Below, piece by piece: positions 6,359 to 16,290 of a stretch of DNA of 64,000 nt (its first letter is position 1; each line of letters starts with the position of its first letter). The DNA is from Kroppenstedtia sanguinis (GTDB lineage Bacteria; Bacillota; Bacilli; Thermoactinomycetales; DSM-45169): assembly GCF_050433445.1 (NCBI RefSeq), contig NZ_JBNPXF010000008.1, positions 79,015-143,014 of the forward strand, given 5' to 3'. A model generated the notes under the pieces. The model saw only the letters and a program-made list of their open reading frames with translations, was not told the DNA's origin and ran no database searches. The position numbers and the translations under genes are program-made.

Positions 6359-8221
6359 TCAAGGTCTTTCCAGGGTCGCAATGGAGCGATTCTTACCTCT
6401 TCGCCGAATACGGCGCGTCAGCTCTGCTGTCATCTCCCAGTAATGAAAAGGTGTGATCAAATAGATTCCATTGAACAATGAAACCGCTTCATCCAACAGC
6501 TCCTCAGCCAGCTCCACACCGATCTCCCTGCCTTTCGGTCCCTTCAAATCCTGCATTCGCTCCATCACCGATGCCGGAATTTTGACGCCAGGGAGTTCAT
6601 GGTGAAGGAACAGAGCATTGCGGTGGCCGGTCAGGGGCATCACACCGATAAAGATCGGGATCGGAATTTGTCGGGTGGCTTCATGAACCCGTTGCAACGT
6701 CTCCACATCATAAATCGGCTGGGTCATAATAAAATCCGCTCCGGCCTCCACCTTTTTCTCCAAGCGGCGGATCGCCGCCTCGAGCCGGGAAACATGAGGG
6801 TTAAAAGCGGCTCCGACCACAAACCGTCCCCGTTGTCGCAAGGGCTTTCCCGAGAAGGAGATCCCTTCATTTAACTGCTTCACCATCCGAATCAGGTCAA
6901 AGGAGTTGACATCATAGATGGAGCTGGCCCCAGGTAGATCGCCGATCCGTGTGGGGTCTCCTGTCACCACTAAAATTTGATCGATGTCCAGTGCATGAAG
7001 CCCCATCAGATGGGACTGCTGTCCCAGCAGGTTTCGGTCCCGACAAGCGATATGCACCAGAGTCTCTACATGGGTCCGGCTTTTCAAGATCGAGGCGAGA
7101 GCCATATTGCTCATGCGAGGGGTGGCCATGGAATTGTCAGCGAGGGTGATCGCATCCGCACCTACCTGATGCAACATCTCCGCTCCATGGAGAAATTCTT
7201 CGATCTCGAGATCCTTGGGCGGATCAAACTCCACGATCACCGTCGTCTCCTTGCGAACCTGCTCCACCACGGTGGGCCGGGATCGCACTTGCAAGGGAAG
7301 TGAAACGACTTCTTCCTCTGGAATTTTCGGATTCACCCGGGGGATCGGGGCCAATCCTTGTAAGGCTTCTGCCACTTTGCGGATGTGCCCCGGGGTCGTT
7401 CCGCAACAGCCCCCAATCAGACGAGCCCCCTGTTCTCGCAAGGCTTTGGCCCGGCTTCCAAAATATTCAGGTGTGGATTCATATTGATATTCCCCGTCGC
7501 TCCCTCCCAAACGGCCAGCGTTGGGAAAAGCGGTAAGGATCAGCCCATCGGGAAGTACTGTTTTCTCCAAAGCCTGCTCCATTTGCAAAGGGCCGACGCG
7601 GCAATTGAGCCCTACCCCGTCCACCCCCTGCTTTTGTAGTTCGGAAAAAGCTTTCGTCAAGGGATGTCCATCCCGGGTTCTTCCCACCTCCAGCATGGTG
7701 AGCTGCGCCAGAATAGGGCGGTCGGTAAGGGGCCGGATCACCTCCAACGCCAGCAACAATTCCTCCAGATCAAAAAATGTCTCCAGAATGATTCCATCCA
7801 CCCCACCGTAGAGGAGAGCAGTGGCCTGCTCTTCATATAGATCCCGATATTCCGCTGGAGACCAGCGGGGCACCCGGCCAGCATTGATGGAGCCGACAGC
7901 ACCGGCCACATAAGCCTTGCCTTCCGCCGCCCGGCGGGCGATAGCAACAGATTCCCGATTGATCCGGCTCACCTTTCCTTCCAATCCGTAGCGAGAGAGA
8001 CGTTCCCGATTAGCTCCGTAGGTGTTGGTTTCGATCAATCGGGCTCCTGCCTCCAGATACTGACGATGCACCTCTTCAATCCAGTCTGGTCGAGACAGAG
8101 AGAGTTCTTCTGCTATCATTCCGACGGGAATCCCCTGTTGATATAGATAGGTGGACATCGCCCCATCCCCCACCAGCAGAGAGTCTGTCAGGGCAGCCCT
8201 CAGATCCGAACGATGGGTCAT
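6359..8221 (-). CDS. yitJ: Bifunctional homocysteine S-methyltransferase / methylenetetrahydrofolate reductase (YitJ-like)
   Basis: 620 residues with two fused domains. The first (about 1-290) is a homocysteine-binding domain with the zinc ligands GLNCRVG and GGCCGTTPGH. The second (about 320-610) is a methylene-THF reductase barrel with FDPPK, VTGDPTRIGD, AAFNPH and FIMTQPIYD. The fusion matches Bacillus YitJ. It starts 16 bp after metH with GAGGAGGAGAGG ahead of the ATG at 8221, so it is translated from the metH mRNA. It would supply 5-methyl-THF to MetH, and its own methyltransferase domain may use another methyl donor. It is regulated through the upstream SAM riboswitch. Confidence 0.95.
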   Translation of the reverse strand: MTHRSDLRAALTDSLLVGDGAMSTYLYQQGIPVGMIAEELSLSRPDWIEEVHRQYLEAGARLIETNTYGANRERLSRYGLEGKVSRINRESVAIARRAAEGKAYVAGAVGSINAGRVPRWSPAEYRDLYEEQATALLYGGVDGIILETFFDLEELLLALEVIRPLTDRPILAQLTMLEVGRTRDGHPLTKAFSELQKQGVDGVGLNCRVGPLQMEQALEKTVLPDGLILTAFPNAGRLGGSDGEYQYESTPEYFGSRAKALREQGARLIGGCCGTTPGHIRKVAEALQGLAPIPRVNPKIPEEEVVSLPLQVRSRPTVVEQVRKETTVIVEFDPPKDLEIEEFLHGAEMLHQVGADAITLADNSMATPRMSNMALASILKSRTHVETLVHIACRDRNLLGQQSHLMGLHALDIDQILVVTGDPTRIGDLPGASSIYDVNSFDLIRMVKQLNEGISFSGKPLRQRGRFVVGAAFNPHVSRLEAAIRRLEKKVEAGADFIMTQPIYDVETLQRVHEATRQIPIPIFIGVMPLTGHRNALFLHHELPGVKIPASVMERMQDLKGPKGREIGVELAEELLDEAVSLFNGIYLITPFHYWEMTAELTRRIRRRGKNRSIATLERP

Positions 8222-8237
8222 TTCCTCTCCTCCTCTT

Positions 8238-11200
8238 TCACACGGCATTGAAATATCTCGCTTCGGGATGGGAGAAAACCATGGCCGATACCGACGCCTC
8301 CGGTTCCATCATGAATCCTTCAGTCAACTTCACTCCGATCCGCTCGGGGCGGATCAGGCGAAACAGTTTGGCTTGGTCTTCCAGATCGGGACAGGCTGGA
8401 TAGCCAAAAGAGACCCGAATCCCTTGGTAGCGAGCAGAAAACCGCTGCCGCATCGTCATCTCCGGTGGATCGGGGAAGCCCCACCCGTCCCGCATCACAT
8501 GGTGCAGTCTCTCGGCAAAAGCCTCCGCCAACTCCAAGGCCAAAGCCTGCACCATGTGAGAGCGCAGATAGTCGCCACTCTGCTTCCAGGCTTCCGCCCG
8601 CTCCCGAATCCCATGGCCCGCCGTCACGTTTAGAAAACCCACTGTGTCCACCACACCCGATTCCCGCGACCGCAAAAAGTCAGCCAGACACAGGTATGGA
8701 GATTTGCTCTGACGGGGAAAAGTGAAGGTTTCCAACACTTTCTCTCCAGCAAACTCCGGATCATAGATCTGGATGGTCTCCCCATCGGACTGAGCCGGAA
8801 AAAACTGATAGATTCCGTTGACGCTGAGTTCCCCCGCCCCTCGCAATTCGGCGATCATTTCGTCTAATTTCCGCTTCAGGTCTGTTGCCCGGGGATCGCC
8901 CTCTAACAGAAGTTGCTCTACATTTCCCTTCAAGCCTAGATGTTTGCCCAACAGCATCTGCTGGTTGATGTAGGGCTCCAAGTGGCTGAGGGGGTAATTT
9001 CGCAGGATGTGAGGACGATAATCCGGCGGAGAGTAGACCGGCGCCTCCCGGTTTACCGTGGAGACGTGGACAGAGGTAGCCACCCCGCCGCCTCCGGCCG
9101 CCTCCTGCACCGAAGTCCCCGAGCTACGGCTTTGTGCTTTCTCCTCCCGGTTCTGTTGCACTTCCACCACCAATTGCCGTCGTTTTTCACCATCCCGGAG
9201 CCGATTGGCCAACTCCAACCCATTCATGGCATCCTTGGCGTAGAGAACCAGTCCGTCATATTGAGGAGCGATCCGCTGATCGGTAAACTTTCGCGTCAAA
9301 GCCGCCCCACCCACCAGTACAGGCACATCCAAATGGGCCACCTTCATGTCCTGGGCGGTCAGCACCATCTGCTGAGCCGATTTGACCAACAGACCGGACA
9401 ACCCCACCATATCCGGATTTTCCCGACGGCAAGCTTCTATCAGTCGCTCCGGAGGCACTTTGATCCCCAAATTGATCACATCATAACCGTTGTTGGACAA
9501 AATGATCTCCACCAGATTTTTCCCGATATCGTGAACATCCCCCTTCACTGTGGCCAATAGGATCTTTCCCTTGCTCTCCTGACTGGTTTTCTCCATGTGA
9601 GGCTCCAAAAAAGTGACCGATGTCTTCATCACTTCAGCGCTTTGGAGCACTTCTGCCACGATCAGCTGGTTATCATTGAACAGACGGCCCACCTCATCCA
9701 TTCCTTTCATCAGGGGGCCGTTGATGATCTCTAGCGGTTTATACTTTTGCAATGCTTTTTCCAAATCGGGAATCAGCCCGTCTTTACTTCCCTCTACCAC
9801 ATATCGGGCTAAACGTTCTTCCAGAGGGAGACTCTGCACTTCTTCTTTCTGTGTCGGCTTCTTATCCCGGTAAAATCCAGCGAATTTCGCCAGAACATCG
9901 TCATAGTTTTCTTCGTTGGTTCCGAAGAGGAACAACTCCGCCTGTTTTCGCTCTGCTTCGGAAATCGAAGCGTAACGTTCCAACCGCTCTGTATTGACGA
10001 TGGCATAGTCCAACCCCGCCCGGGTGCAATGATATAGACAGACCGCGTTCAACACTTCCCTGCCGGCGGTGGGCAAACCAAAGGAGACATTGGATACCCC
10101 GAGTATGGTGCTACATTTCGGCAATTCTTTCTTGATCCGACGGATGCCTTCAATGGTTTCTCCAGCAGCTCCGATATAAGCTCGGTCCCCCGTTCCCACA
10201 GGGAAGATCAGGGGATCGAAGATGATATCCTCCGGCGGAATGTGGTAATCGTTCACCAACAAGTCATAGGAGCGTCTGGCTATGGCCAGTTTTTGCTCCG
10301 CCCGGACAGCCATTCCCTCCTCGTCGATAGTACCTACGACCACGGCGGCTCCGTATCGGTGGATGAGCGGTACCACCTCCCGGAAACGGTCTTCTCCGTT
10401 TTCTAAGTTGATGGAATTGATGATCGCTTTTCCCTGGGAATACCTCAAGGCCCCCTCGATTACTTGGGGATCCGTGGAATCGATCATCAGAGGAACCTTC
10501 ACTTGATTGACGGCAAACTGAAGGAACCCTTCCATATCCTCCAGCTCATCCCGGTCTGGGTCCGCCAAACAGATATCGATCACCTGGGCCCCTCCCTTCA
10601 CTTGCCGCCGGGCGATTCCGGAAGCTTCCTCATACTTCCCCTCGCGGATCATGTCGCGAAACTTGCGGGAGCCAATCACATTGGTCCGCTCACCTACCAG
10701 AATCGGGCGGTTATCCTCCTCCAGAAAAAGGGGTTCAATCCCGGATACCGCAGGGGAATGGGCAGGATTGCAACGACGGGGCTCCTTGTCCGCCAGCGTT
10801 TCCGCGATCGCCTCGATGTGTTCCGGCGTCGTCCCGCAACACCCCCCGGCCACATTGATCCAACCCTGCTCGGCAAATCCAGCCAGTTTTTGTGCCAGGC
10901 CTCGTGGAGTCTCATGGTAGTGCCCCTCCTCATCGGGAAGTCCGGCATTGGGGTAACAACTCACTCCGCAATGGGCCAGCCCGGAAAGAGTCCGTAGGTG
11001 ATCCCGCATGAATTCCGGACCCGTGGCGCAGTTCAACCCTACGGTCAGGGGATTTAAGTGTTGAATGGACAGATAGAAGGATTCCACGTTTTGCCCTGCC
11101 AACATCGTTCCCATGGGTTCAATGGTACCGGAGATCATCAGGGGCACTTCGCTACCCAATTGCGCAAAGGCTTGCCGAATCCCGATTCCCGCCGCCTTCA

Positions 11201-11720
11201 CATTGAGGGTATCCTGGGAAGTCTCCAGCAACAGAAGATCGACTCCTCCTCGAATCAAACCTTGGGCTTGTTCCCGGTAGGAATCCACCAGCTGATCAAA
11301 GGTGACTCCCCCAGTGACAGAGAGGGTCTTAGTAGTGGGACCGAGAGCTCCCGCCACATAACGAGGATGATCCGGCGTAGTGTAGTCTGCGACCGCTTCT
11401 ACTGCCAATCTCGCCGCCTGCCGGTTGATCTCCTCTGCCTGTTTCTGCAACCCATACTCCGCCAGCACCACCGGGGTCGCCCCAAAGGTGTTGGTTTCAA
11501 TCACATCGGCTCCGGCCTGCAGATACTCTCGATGAATCCTCCGGATCAAGTCCGGTCGGGTCAAGTTGAGGTATTCGTTGCAACCGTCGTACTCTTCCCC
11601 TCCAAAATCTTCTGCTATTAATGCTGCCCCTTGCAATTGAGTGCCCATCGCTCCGTCAAGAACCAATATCTTCTCCTTCAGCCTTTGCTGGATCGGTTTT
11701 TTTCCAACTGTGCGGGTCAT
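8238..11720 (-). CDS. metH: Cobalamin-dependent methionine synthase MetH
   Basis: 1160 residues, full length for MetH. The order is a homocysteine domain (about 1-320, GLNCATGPEF and GGCCGTTPEH zinc cysteines), a pterin-binding domain (about 340-610, VGERTNVIGSRKF), a cobalamin module with the axial-histidine motif GDVHDIGKNLV, and a C-terminal AdoMet reactivation domain (RQRFSARYQGIRVSFGYPACPD). It transfers methyl from 5-methyl-THF to homocysteine through B12. A linker rich in Gly/Ser/Gln separates the B12 and activation domains. The ATG at 11720 follows GAGGGGTG; the frame extends into the leader but those residues lie in the riboswitch terminator. First gene of metH-yitJ. Confidence 0.97.
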   Translation of the reverse strand: MTRTVGKKPIQQRLKEKILVLDGAMGTQLQGAALIAEDFGGEEYDGCNEYLNLTRPDLIRRIHREYLQAGADVIETNTFGATPVVLAEYGLQKQAEEINRQAARLAVEAVADYTTPDHPRYVAGALGPTTKTLSVTGGVTFDQLVDSYREQAQGLIRGGVDLLLLETSQDTLNVKAAGIGIRQAFAQLGSEVPLMISGTIEPMGTMLAGQNVESFYLSIQHLNPLTVGLNCATGPEFMRDHLRTLSGLAHCGVSCYPNAGLPDEEGHYHETPRGLAQKLAGFAEQGWINVAGGCCGTTPEHIEAIAETLADKEPRRCNPAHSPAVSGIEPLFLEEDNRPILVGERTNVIGSRKFRDMIREGKYEEASGIARRQVKGGAQVIDICLADPDRDELEDMEGFLQFAVNQVKVPLMIDSTDPQVIEGALRYSQGKAIINSINLENGEDRFREVVPLIHRYGAAVVVGTIDEEGMAVRAEQKLAIARRSYDLLVNDYHIPPEDIIFDPLIFPVGTGDRAYIGAAGETIEGIRRIKKELPKCSTILGVSNVSFGLPTAGREVLNAVCLYHCTRAGLDYAIVNTERLERYASISEAERKQAELFLFGTNEENYDDVLAKFAGFYRDKKPTQKEEVQSLPLEERLARYVVEGSKDGLIPDLEKALQKYKPLEIINGPLMKGMDEVGRLFNDNQLIVAEVLQSAEVMKTSVTFLEPHMEKTSQESKGKILLATVKGDVHDIGKNLVEIILSNNGYDVINLGIKVPPERLIEACRRENPDMVGLSGLLVKSAQQMVLTAQDMKVAHLDVPVLVGGAALTRKFTDQRIAPQYDGLVLYAKDAMNGLELANRLRDGEKRRQLVVEVQQNREEKAQSRSSGTSVQEAAGGGGVATSVHVSTVNREAPVYSPPDYRPHILRNYPLSHLEPYINQQMLLGKHLGLKGNVEQLLLEGDPRATDLKRKLDEMIAELRGAGELSVNGIYQFFPAQSDGETIQIYDPEFAGEKVLETFTFPRQSKSPYLCLADFLRSRESGVVDTVGFLNVTAGHGIRERAEAWKQSGDYLRSHMVQALALELAEAFAERLHHVMRDGWGFPDPPEMTMRQRFSARYQGIRVSFGYPACPDLEDQAKLFRLIRPERIGVKLTEGFMMEPEASVSAMVFSHPEARYFNAV

Positions 11721-11743
11721 CCCTAGTTCACCCCTCAGAAAAG

Positions 11744-11776
11744 TAAAAAACCTTCCATCTCTCTGAGATGAAAGGT
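11744..11776 (-). terminator. Riboswitch expression-platform terminator
   Basis: On the minus strand ACCTTTCATCTC pairs with GAGATGGAAGGT and is followed by TTTTTTAC. It lies between the SAM aptamer and metH and is the expected attenuator when SAM is bound. Confidence 0.88.
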
Positions 11777-11795
11777 CCGCTATTTCCAATTCGGT

Positions 11796-11907
11796 CTCTC
11801 ATCTGACAGAGATTTACTCTGCAGGAATTGGCACCACACCGCGCGCAAAATGCACAGTAGGTTGCCGGGCTTCATCGGGCCAGTCCCTCCGCCTCTCTTG
11901 ATAAGAG
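11796..11907 (-). promoter_or_regulatory. SAM-I (S-box) riboswitch controlling metH-yitJ
   Basis: The minus strand reads CTCTTATCAAGAGAGGCGGA at the 5' side, then GGGACTGGCCCGATGAAGCC, CGGCAACC, GGTGCCAATTCCTGC and GATGAGAG at the 3' side. These are the conserved S-box blocks. The P1 stem is CTCTTATC with GATGAGAG. High SAM should favour the terminator at 11744-11776 and shut down methionine synthesis. Confidence 0.96.
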
Positions 11908-11965
11908 AATCAAGTATTCGGTTGTGAGGATTGATTGTAAATCATCAATCCCTAAGTTTCCGTTA

Positions 11966-11994
11966 ACTATAATAAATCGACTCATCCTTGTCAA
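11966..11994 (-). promoter_or_regulatory. Sigma-A promoter of the metH-yitJ operon
   Basis: On the minus strand TTGACA, a 17-bp spacer and TATAGT. Transcription should start near 11959, about 50 bases before the SAM aptamer. The rest of 11995-12063 holds nothing recognisable. Confidence 0.8.
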
Positions 11995-12063
11995 TATCTA
12001 GTTTGATCCAGGCATGTGGATTCGCTCAATGAGGGGGGATCCTATTCTTCCACGTTCCGCTCC

Positions 12064-13779
12064 TTAGCATCCTCTCAAATATTCATCAATGCGCCTCCCC
12101 ACCCCTTGGATCAACTGTTGCAACTGTTGGGAGGCTTCGAGGGCGGAGGATCCGATGGTGGCAAAGTAGATCTTGATTTTCGGTTCCGTACCCGATGGAC
12201 GCAGACAAATCCAGGCCCCCTCGGGGAGATGAAACTTAAGCATGTTTTCCTTTGGGAGCCCGTATAATCCCTGTGCAAAGTCCTCCATGCCAAGCAAGGG
12301 AACACCAGCGATTCTCTGAGGAGGATTCTGTCGCCAGTCCGCCATGATCTCCTGGATCTTCCGGGCCCCCTCCATCCCTTGCAATGTTCGGGTTTGCATG
12401 CCCTCCGCAAAGTAACCATAGGTTTGATACAATTCTTCCAGGACTACATATAAGCTTTTTCCTTGGCTTTGATACTCCGCCGCCGCTTCGGAGAGGAGCA
12501 TCGCCGTCACCACGGCGTCTTTTTCCCGAGCATGGGTTCCAGCCAAATAGCCACAGCTCTCCTCATATCCGAAAATAAACTGATAGTCTCCGCTTCGCCT
12601 GAATTCCTCGATTTTTTGGCCAATATATTTAAAACCGGTTAAGGTATTAAACACCTCAACACCGTAAATCTGTGCAATCCGGGCTCCCATCTCCCCGGTG
12701 ACCACAGTTTTGACCATGGCTCCCTTAGGCGGCAGGGTTCCCCTTTTCTTCATGGTGGAGAGAAGGTAATGAAAAATTAAGACCCCAGTCTGATTTCCCG
12801 TCAGAGGGGTATACCCTCCTTTTCCGTCTGAGATGGCAACCCCGATCCGATCCGCGTCGGGGTCAGTCCCGATCACCAGATCTGCCTCCATCTGCTCCGC
12901 CAGCCGGATCGCCTTTGCAAGCACCTTCGGATCTTCCGGATTGGGAGTTTCCACGGTGGAAAAGAGGGGATCCGATTCCTCCTGTTCTTTCACAACGTAG
13001 ACCCGTTCAAACCCGGTCCGCTGCAAAACCTGCCGGACGGGCAGATTCCCGCTTCCATGAAGCGGGGTGTATACGATGCCTAGTCGTTGCTTGATAGGCC
13101 TTGTTCCCTCTGGTTGCACGCTGACGGAGGTGACCGCTTCCAGATAGGCCTCATCCACCTCATCCCCGATCCACTCCAGCCACTGGTTCTCTTCCGCTTC
13201 CTTGCGGGTCATTTTTTGGATGTCGGCGAAGGAGTGGATCTGCCGAATCCATGAGAGGACTTGTGCAGCGGCCTCAGGGAGAAGCTGCCCTCCTTCCCTG
13301 CCGTATACTTTATAACCGTTATAAGGGGCCGGGTTGTGACTGGCAGTGATGACAATCCCTGCCGTCGTCTGTAAATATCGGACGGCAAAAGACAGCTCCG
13401 GGGTGGGTCTCATCTCCTTGAACAATTTTGTGCGAATCCCGTTTCCGGCCAGTACCAACGCCGCCTCCAAGGCAAACTCCGCAGAATGGCGTCTGGAGTC
13501 ATAGGCGATCACTGCCGAAGGGGAGTTCTCCAGTTGCAAGAGATACTGGGCCAGACCCTGTGTGGCTTTCCCCACGGTATACCGGTTGATCCGGTTGCTG
13601 CCTGCTCCCATCAGCCCCCGTAAACCTCCCGTGCCAAACTCCAGGTCTTTGTGGAAACGGTCCATCACTTCTTTTGGATCCTGTGCAATGCTGCACAGCT
13701 CATCCTTGGTTTCCTGGTCGATCACCGGATCCTTCAACCAAAGCTCCAACAGGTCTTCCGCCTGACGTTCCCGTGTCAT
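12064..13779 (-). CDS. pgcA: Phosphoglucomutase/phosphomannomutase, PgcA-like
   Basis: 571 residues of the alpha-D-phosphohexomutase family, about the length of Bacillus PgcA. The active phosphoserine motif TASHNP is at 145-150, the metal loop is DPDADR, the sugar loop is GYEESCGY and the phosphate-binding loop is RPSGTEPKIKIY near the C-terminus. The N-terminal KDLEFGTGGLRG is also typical. It interconverts glucose 6- and 1-phosphate, supplying UDP-glucose for wall polymers and glycolipid. The start at 13779 has a strong GAGGAGGATCGAC site; an ATG 19 codons upstream lacks one. Confidence 0.93.
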   Translation of the reverse strand: MTRERQAEDLLELWLKDPVIDQETKDELCSIAQDPKEVMDRFHKDLEFGTGGLRGLMGAGSNRINRYTVGKATQGLAQYLLQLENSPSAVIAYDSRRHSAEFALEAALVLAGNGIRTKLFKEMRPTPELSFAVRYLQTTAGIVITASHNPAPYNGYKVYGREGGQLLPEAAAQVLSWIRQIHSFADIQKMTRKEAEENQWLEWIGDEVDEAYLEAVTSVSVQPEGTRPIKQRLGIVYTPLHGSGNLPVRQVLQRTGFERVYVVKEQEESDPLFSTVETPNPEDPKVLAKAIRLAEQMEADLVIGTDPDADRIGVAISDGKGGYTPLTGNQTGVLIFHYLLSTMKKRGTLPPKGAMVKTVVTGEMGARIAQIYGVEVFNTLTGFKYIGQKIEEFRRSGDYQFIFGYEESCGYLAGTHAREKDAVVTAMLLSEAAAEYQSQGKSLYVVLEELYQTYGYFAEGMQTRTLQGMEGARKIQEIMADWRQNPPQRIAGVPLLGMEDFAQGLYGLPKENMLKFHLPEGAWICLRPSGTEPKIKIYFATIGSSALEASQQLQQLIQGVGRRIDEYLRGC

Positions 13780-13867
13780 GTCGATCCTCCTCACAGAATC
13801 AGATGCACTCTGTTGATCGATCTCCACTCTTCCCATCTACATTGTGATTTACATCGATCTTGGACGG

Positions 13868-13948
13868 TTGGGGTCGGCTTTTACATTCCGCCAAAATCGC
13901 TCCATGTGAAACCCAGCCCCTGTAATGACTTTTTCACAACACTTCTAG
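13868..13948. repeat. Family 2 palindromic element, copy 2
   Basis: It contains TTGGGGTCGGCTTTTACATT, then CTCCATGTGAAACCCAGCCC and the terminal block GACTTTTTCACAACACTTCT. The same end block recurs at 59.67 kb and, degenerate, at 41.29 kb. Confidence 0.6.
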
Positions 13949-14066
13949 TGTGCCTTCAATCCACTTTGATCTTGTTTTTGTCCTGGCATTCAAGAGGGTA
14001 CAAGTCTCGCCGGAAGGACTCTTCCCTTCCCTGGCGAGACTTGTACCCAAGGAGTCTCCGTCGAGA

Positions 14067-14148
14067 CGGAGGTTGGGTTTCACATTTCAGTACCCAAGTT
14101 CTAACAAGGCAAAGTCACTCCATGTGAAGACCCGCCCTCCCGGTGAAG
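14067..14148. repeat. Family 2 element, copy 3 (partial)
   Basis: GGAGGTTGGGTTTCACATTT and the complementary CTCCATGTGAAGACCCGCCC flank a short core. The right end abuts family 1 copy 3, which carries its target-site duplication in this sequence. Confidence 0.5.
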
Positions 14149-14149
14149 G

Positions 14150-14352
14150 CAGGCGTGTTGATTAGCCATATTTTTGGCAGGAAAACAGGTCGGGATGGTG
14201 GGACGGCTACGATCTCTTGCAAAGAGCGCAAAGGCTCTCCACCGTCCCACCATCCCCGTCCCCTCAAGCGATATTTTACGATGGGGGTAATAGGAAGAGC
14301 GAAAGGTCAATTTCGTTTCCATCACCCATTTCCTGGTTAATCAACAGCCCTG
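14150..14352. repeat. Family 1 MITE-like element, copy 3 (type A)
   Basis: 203 bp with ends caggcgtgttgattagcca and ggttaatcaacagccctg. The flanking 9-mers CGGTGAAGG and CGGTGAATG match at 8 of 9. The core carries the gatggtgggacgg hairpin and the block atattttacgatggggg. With the two family 2 copies it fills the gap between pgcA and the EIIA gene. Confidence 0.9.
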
Positions 14353-14385
14353 CGGTGAATGTTTTTTCCATCACCTTTAGACGAC

Positions 14386-14880
14386 CTAGGATGATTTCAG
14401 CGTCACTTCCAGGATCCCATCCCCTGGTTCAGCCGCTTCCACCGACTTGGCCTCCAGATGGTCCACACGATCCATATTGAGGATCACCATGGGGGTCACG
14501 GTGCTTTTCGCCTGTTCCTGGACGGTTTCCAACGAAAAGCGAATCAAAGGCTGACCGGTCTTCACCTGCTCCCCTTCCTTCACTTCGGCAGTAAACCCTT
14601 TTCCTTCCATGGACACCGTTTCCAAACCGATATGAAGCAACACTTCCAGGCCTTCCACCGTGCGGAGGCTAACAGCGTGCTTGGTATGAAAGATTTGGAC
14701 CACTTCCCCATCCACCGGAGAGCAGAGTATCCCTTCCGCCGGTTCCATGGCGATCCCATCCCCCATCATTTTTTCAGAAAAAATAGGATCCGGCACTTGA
14801 TTTAGCGAGATCACCTTTCCCTTCAAGGGAGCAGCCAAAAGCAGTGTTTTCTCTTTTTTCCCGAACAAATTGCGAAACAT
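14386..14880 (-). CDS. crr: PTS glucose-type EIIA component
   Basis: 164 residues of the EIIA-Glc fold. LAAPLKGKVISLNQVPDPIFSEKMMG opens the domain, GEVVQIFHTKHAVSL holds one active-site His, and LLHIGLETVSMEGKGF holds the phosphorylated His of the LLHIG(L/I)DTV motif. A stand-alone EIIA can phosphorylate an EIIBC lacking its own A domain, or act as a regulator. It starts at 14880 after AAAGGAGTG. No EIIBC, HPr or EI gene is nearby. Bacillus YpqE is a comparable single-domain protein. Confidence 0.92.
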   Translation of the reverse strand: MFRNLFGKKEKTLLLAAPLKGKVISLNQVPDPIFSEKMMGDGIAMEPAEGILCSPVDGEVVQIFHTKHAVSLRTVEGLEVLLHIGLETVSMEGKGFTAEVKEGEQVKTGQPLIRFSLETVQEQAKSTVTPMVILNMDRVDHLEAKSVEAAEPGDGILEVTLKSS

Positions 14881-15116
14881 CGATATTCACTCCTTTGTTG
14901 TTGTAAGGTTTCCATGGAGTTAGCCTGTGATTCCCCCCTAAAATCACTTCCCCATCCACAAGTATCTTCCTCCCCCAGGCGGATCGTCACTATCGAGAGA
15001 AGTTGAAAACTTTTTGAAACAGAGAATCAAACAGGAATTAATCATCCCTTAAAAAACCATACTGATACATGTGTTATCTTTTTAGTACAAAAGACCGAAA
15101 GGGGTGTAGGTTTCAA

Positions 15117-15272
15117 ATGACTTCCATCGATATTGGAGTGCTCAGTTTTATTGTGGGTACCCTGTTGTTCACCGGAATCTGGTACCTGAAAGAACAGGCT
15201 GAACTGCCCAAATCCCCTGCCCCCAAACCGCCACGCTCCACTGGAGAGCCAACCGGTCTCACTTATCGATAG
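15117..15272 (+). CDS. Small single-pass membrane protein (51 aa)
   Basis: The ATG at 15117 follows GAAAGGGGTG. The protein has one hydrophobic helix (about residues 7-23, GVLSFIVGTLLFTGIWYL) and a Pro/Lys-rich tail (PKSPAPKPPRS). No family is recognised. A short tail and strong ribosome site make a real gene likely. Confidence 0.5.
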   Translation: MTSIDIGVLSFIVGTLLFTGIWYLKEQAELPKSPAPKPPRSTGEPTGLTYR

Positions 15273-15461
15273 AAAAAGCGATCAACCACTCAGATATTGG
15301 ATCCACTGATGCCCCATCCCACTCATCTTAAGAATATACTAAATCACTCCACTCAAAAAAGCCTTTCTTTTTTTTATTCAGACAAAACTCCTCGCCTCTA
15401 CTGTCCAATCCCTTTCGCAACCGTTATACTTAAAGAAAACCTTAGGGATGAGGTGATCACC

Positions 15462-16286
15462 TTGCCCACACCTGTCAGGGAAGAATCGAGAGACCAGCTT
15501 TCGGTGGAACTTCGAATGATCGAACGATGGGAAGAAGAACAGAAAGACCTGTGGTTCTGGGAAAAGATCGGTCGTCTTCCCTTCGCTCTGCTGGACCGGA
15601 TCACCCCCCGGATTCTTCGCGACTGGATCGGTCAGCTCTTGGATGAACTCGGCGCCTATATCCAGACCGGGGGCCGCTACCTGATCAACCAGCATGCCAT
15701 GCTCGACCGGCTGTCCCAAGAGACTGGACAACCTTCCGGTTCTATTGGTCTCTCCCAAGTTCCATACTTGCCTCTGACAGTTATGGACCACGTAGCGGAG
15801 GACTTACAAAAATCCCGAGCAGAAGTAGCCAAATATCAGGGGGCCACCACCGGGGTGGGCGGCTTCCTGACACTTGCCATCGATATCCCGGTTCTCCTCG
15901 GTCTCTCCCTGAAAACGGCCCAAGAAATGGCGCTGGTTCACGGTTACGATCCACGGGAAAAGAAAGAACGCATCTTTATCGTTCAGTGCCTCCAGTTTGC
16001 CTCTGCTGATTATGTGGGAAAACAAGCCATTCTCAAAAACCTGTCCTCTTTTCACCTAAAGGACGCCGAACGGGAGTCCATCTCCCAGTTGCAAGGATGG
16101 CATGAAGTGATCGCTACCTACCGGGATCACTTGGGCTGGAAAAAGCTGTTCCAGCTCGTCCCCATCGCCGGCATCCTCTTCGGTGCTTGGATCAACAAAG
16201 CCGCCGTGGGAAACGTGGCGGAAGTCACTCGGATGCTTTATCGCAAACGCCGGATTCTGGAAAAGCTGGAGTCCATAGAGTCCTGA
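15462..16286 (+). CDS. EcsC family protein
   Basis: About 274 residues from the TTG at 15462, which has GATGAGGTG eight bases upstream. The frame is open further upstream, but that stretch is low-complexity and lacks family similarity; GTG at 15453 is an alternative. The body matches the EcsC family: an acidic N-terminus (ELRMIERWEEEQ), a Gly-rich amphipathic stretch (GATTGVGGFLTLAIDIPVLL), IFIVQCLQFAS, and a C-terminal hydrophobic Gly/Ala segment (LVPIAGILFGAWINKAAVGN). EcsC was first seen beside the Bacillus EcsAB transporter; its biochemical role is unknown. A terminator follows. Confidence 0.78.
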   Translation: MPTPVREESRDQLSVELRMIERWEEEQKDLWFWEKIGRLPFALLDRITPRILRDWIGQLLDELGAYIQTGGRYLINQHAMLDRLSQETGQPSGSIGLSQVPYLPLTVMDHVAEDLQKSRAEVAKYQGATTGVGGFLTLAIDIPVLLGLSLKTAQEMALVHGYDPREKKERIFIVQCLQFASADYVGKQAILKNLSSFHLKDAERESISQLQGWHEVIATYRDHLGWKKLFQLVPIAGILFGAWINKAAVGNVAEVTRMLYRKRRILEKLESIES

Positions 16287-16290
16287 ACCA

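Noticed and set aside
15297..15461. 55-codon extension of the EcsC-family protein
   Set aside because: Unrelated composition and no ribosome site; start placed at the TTG with GATGAGGTG upstream.
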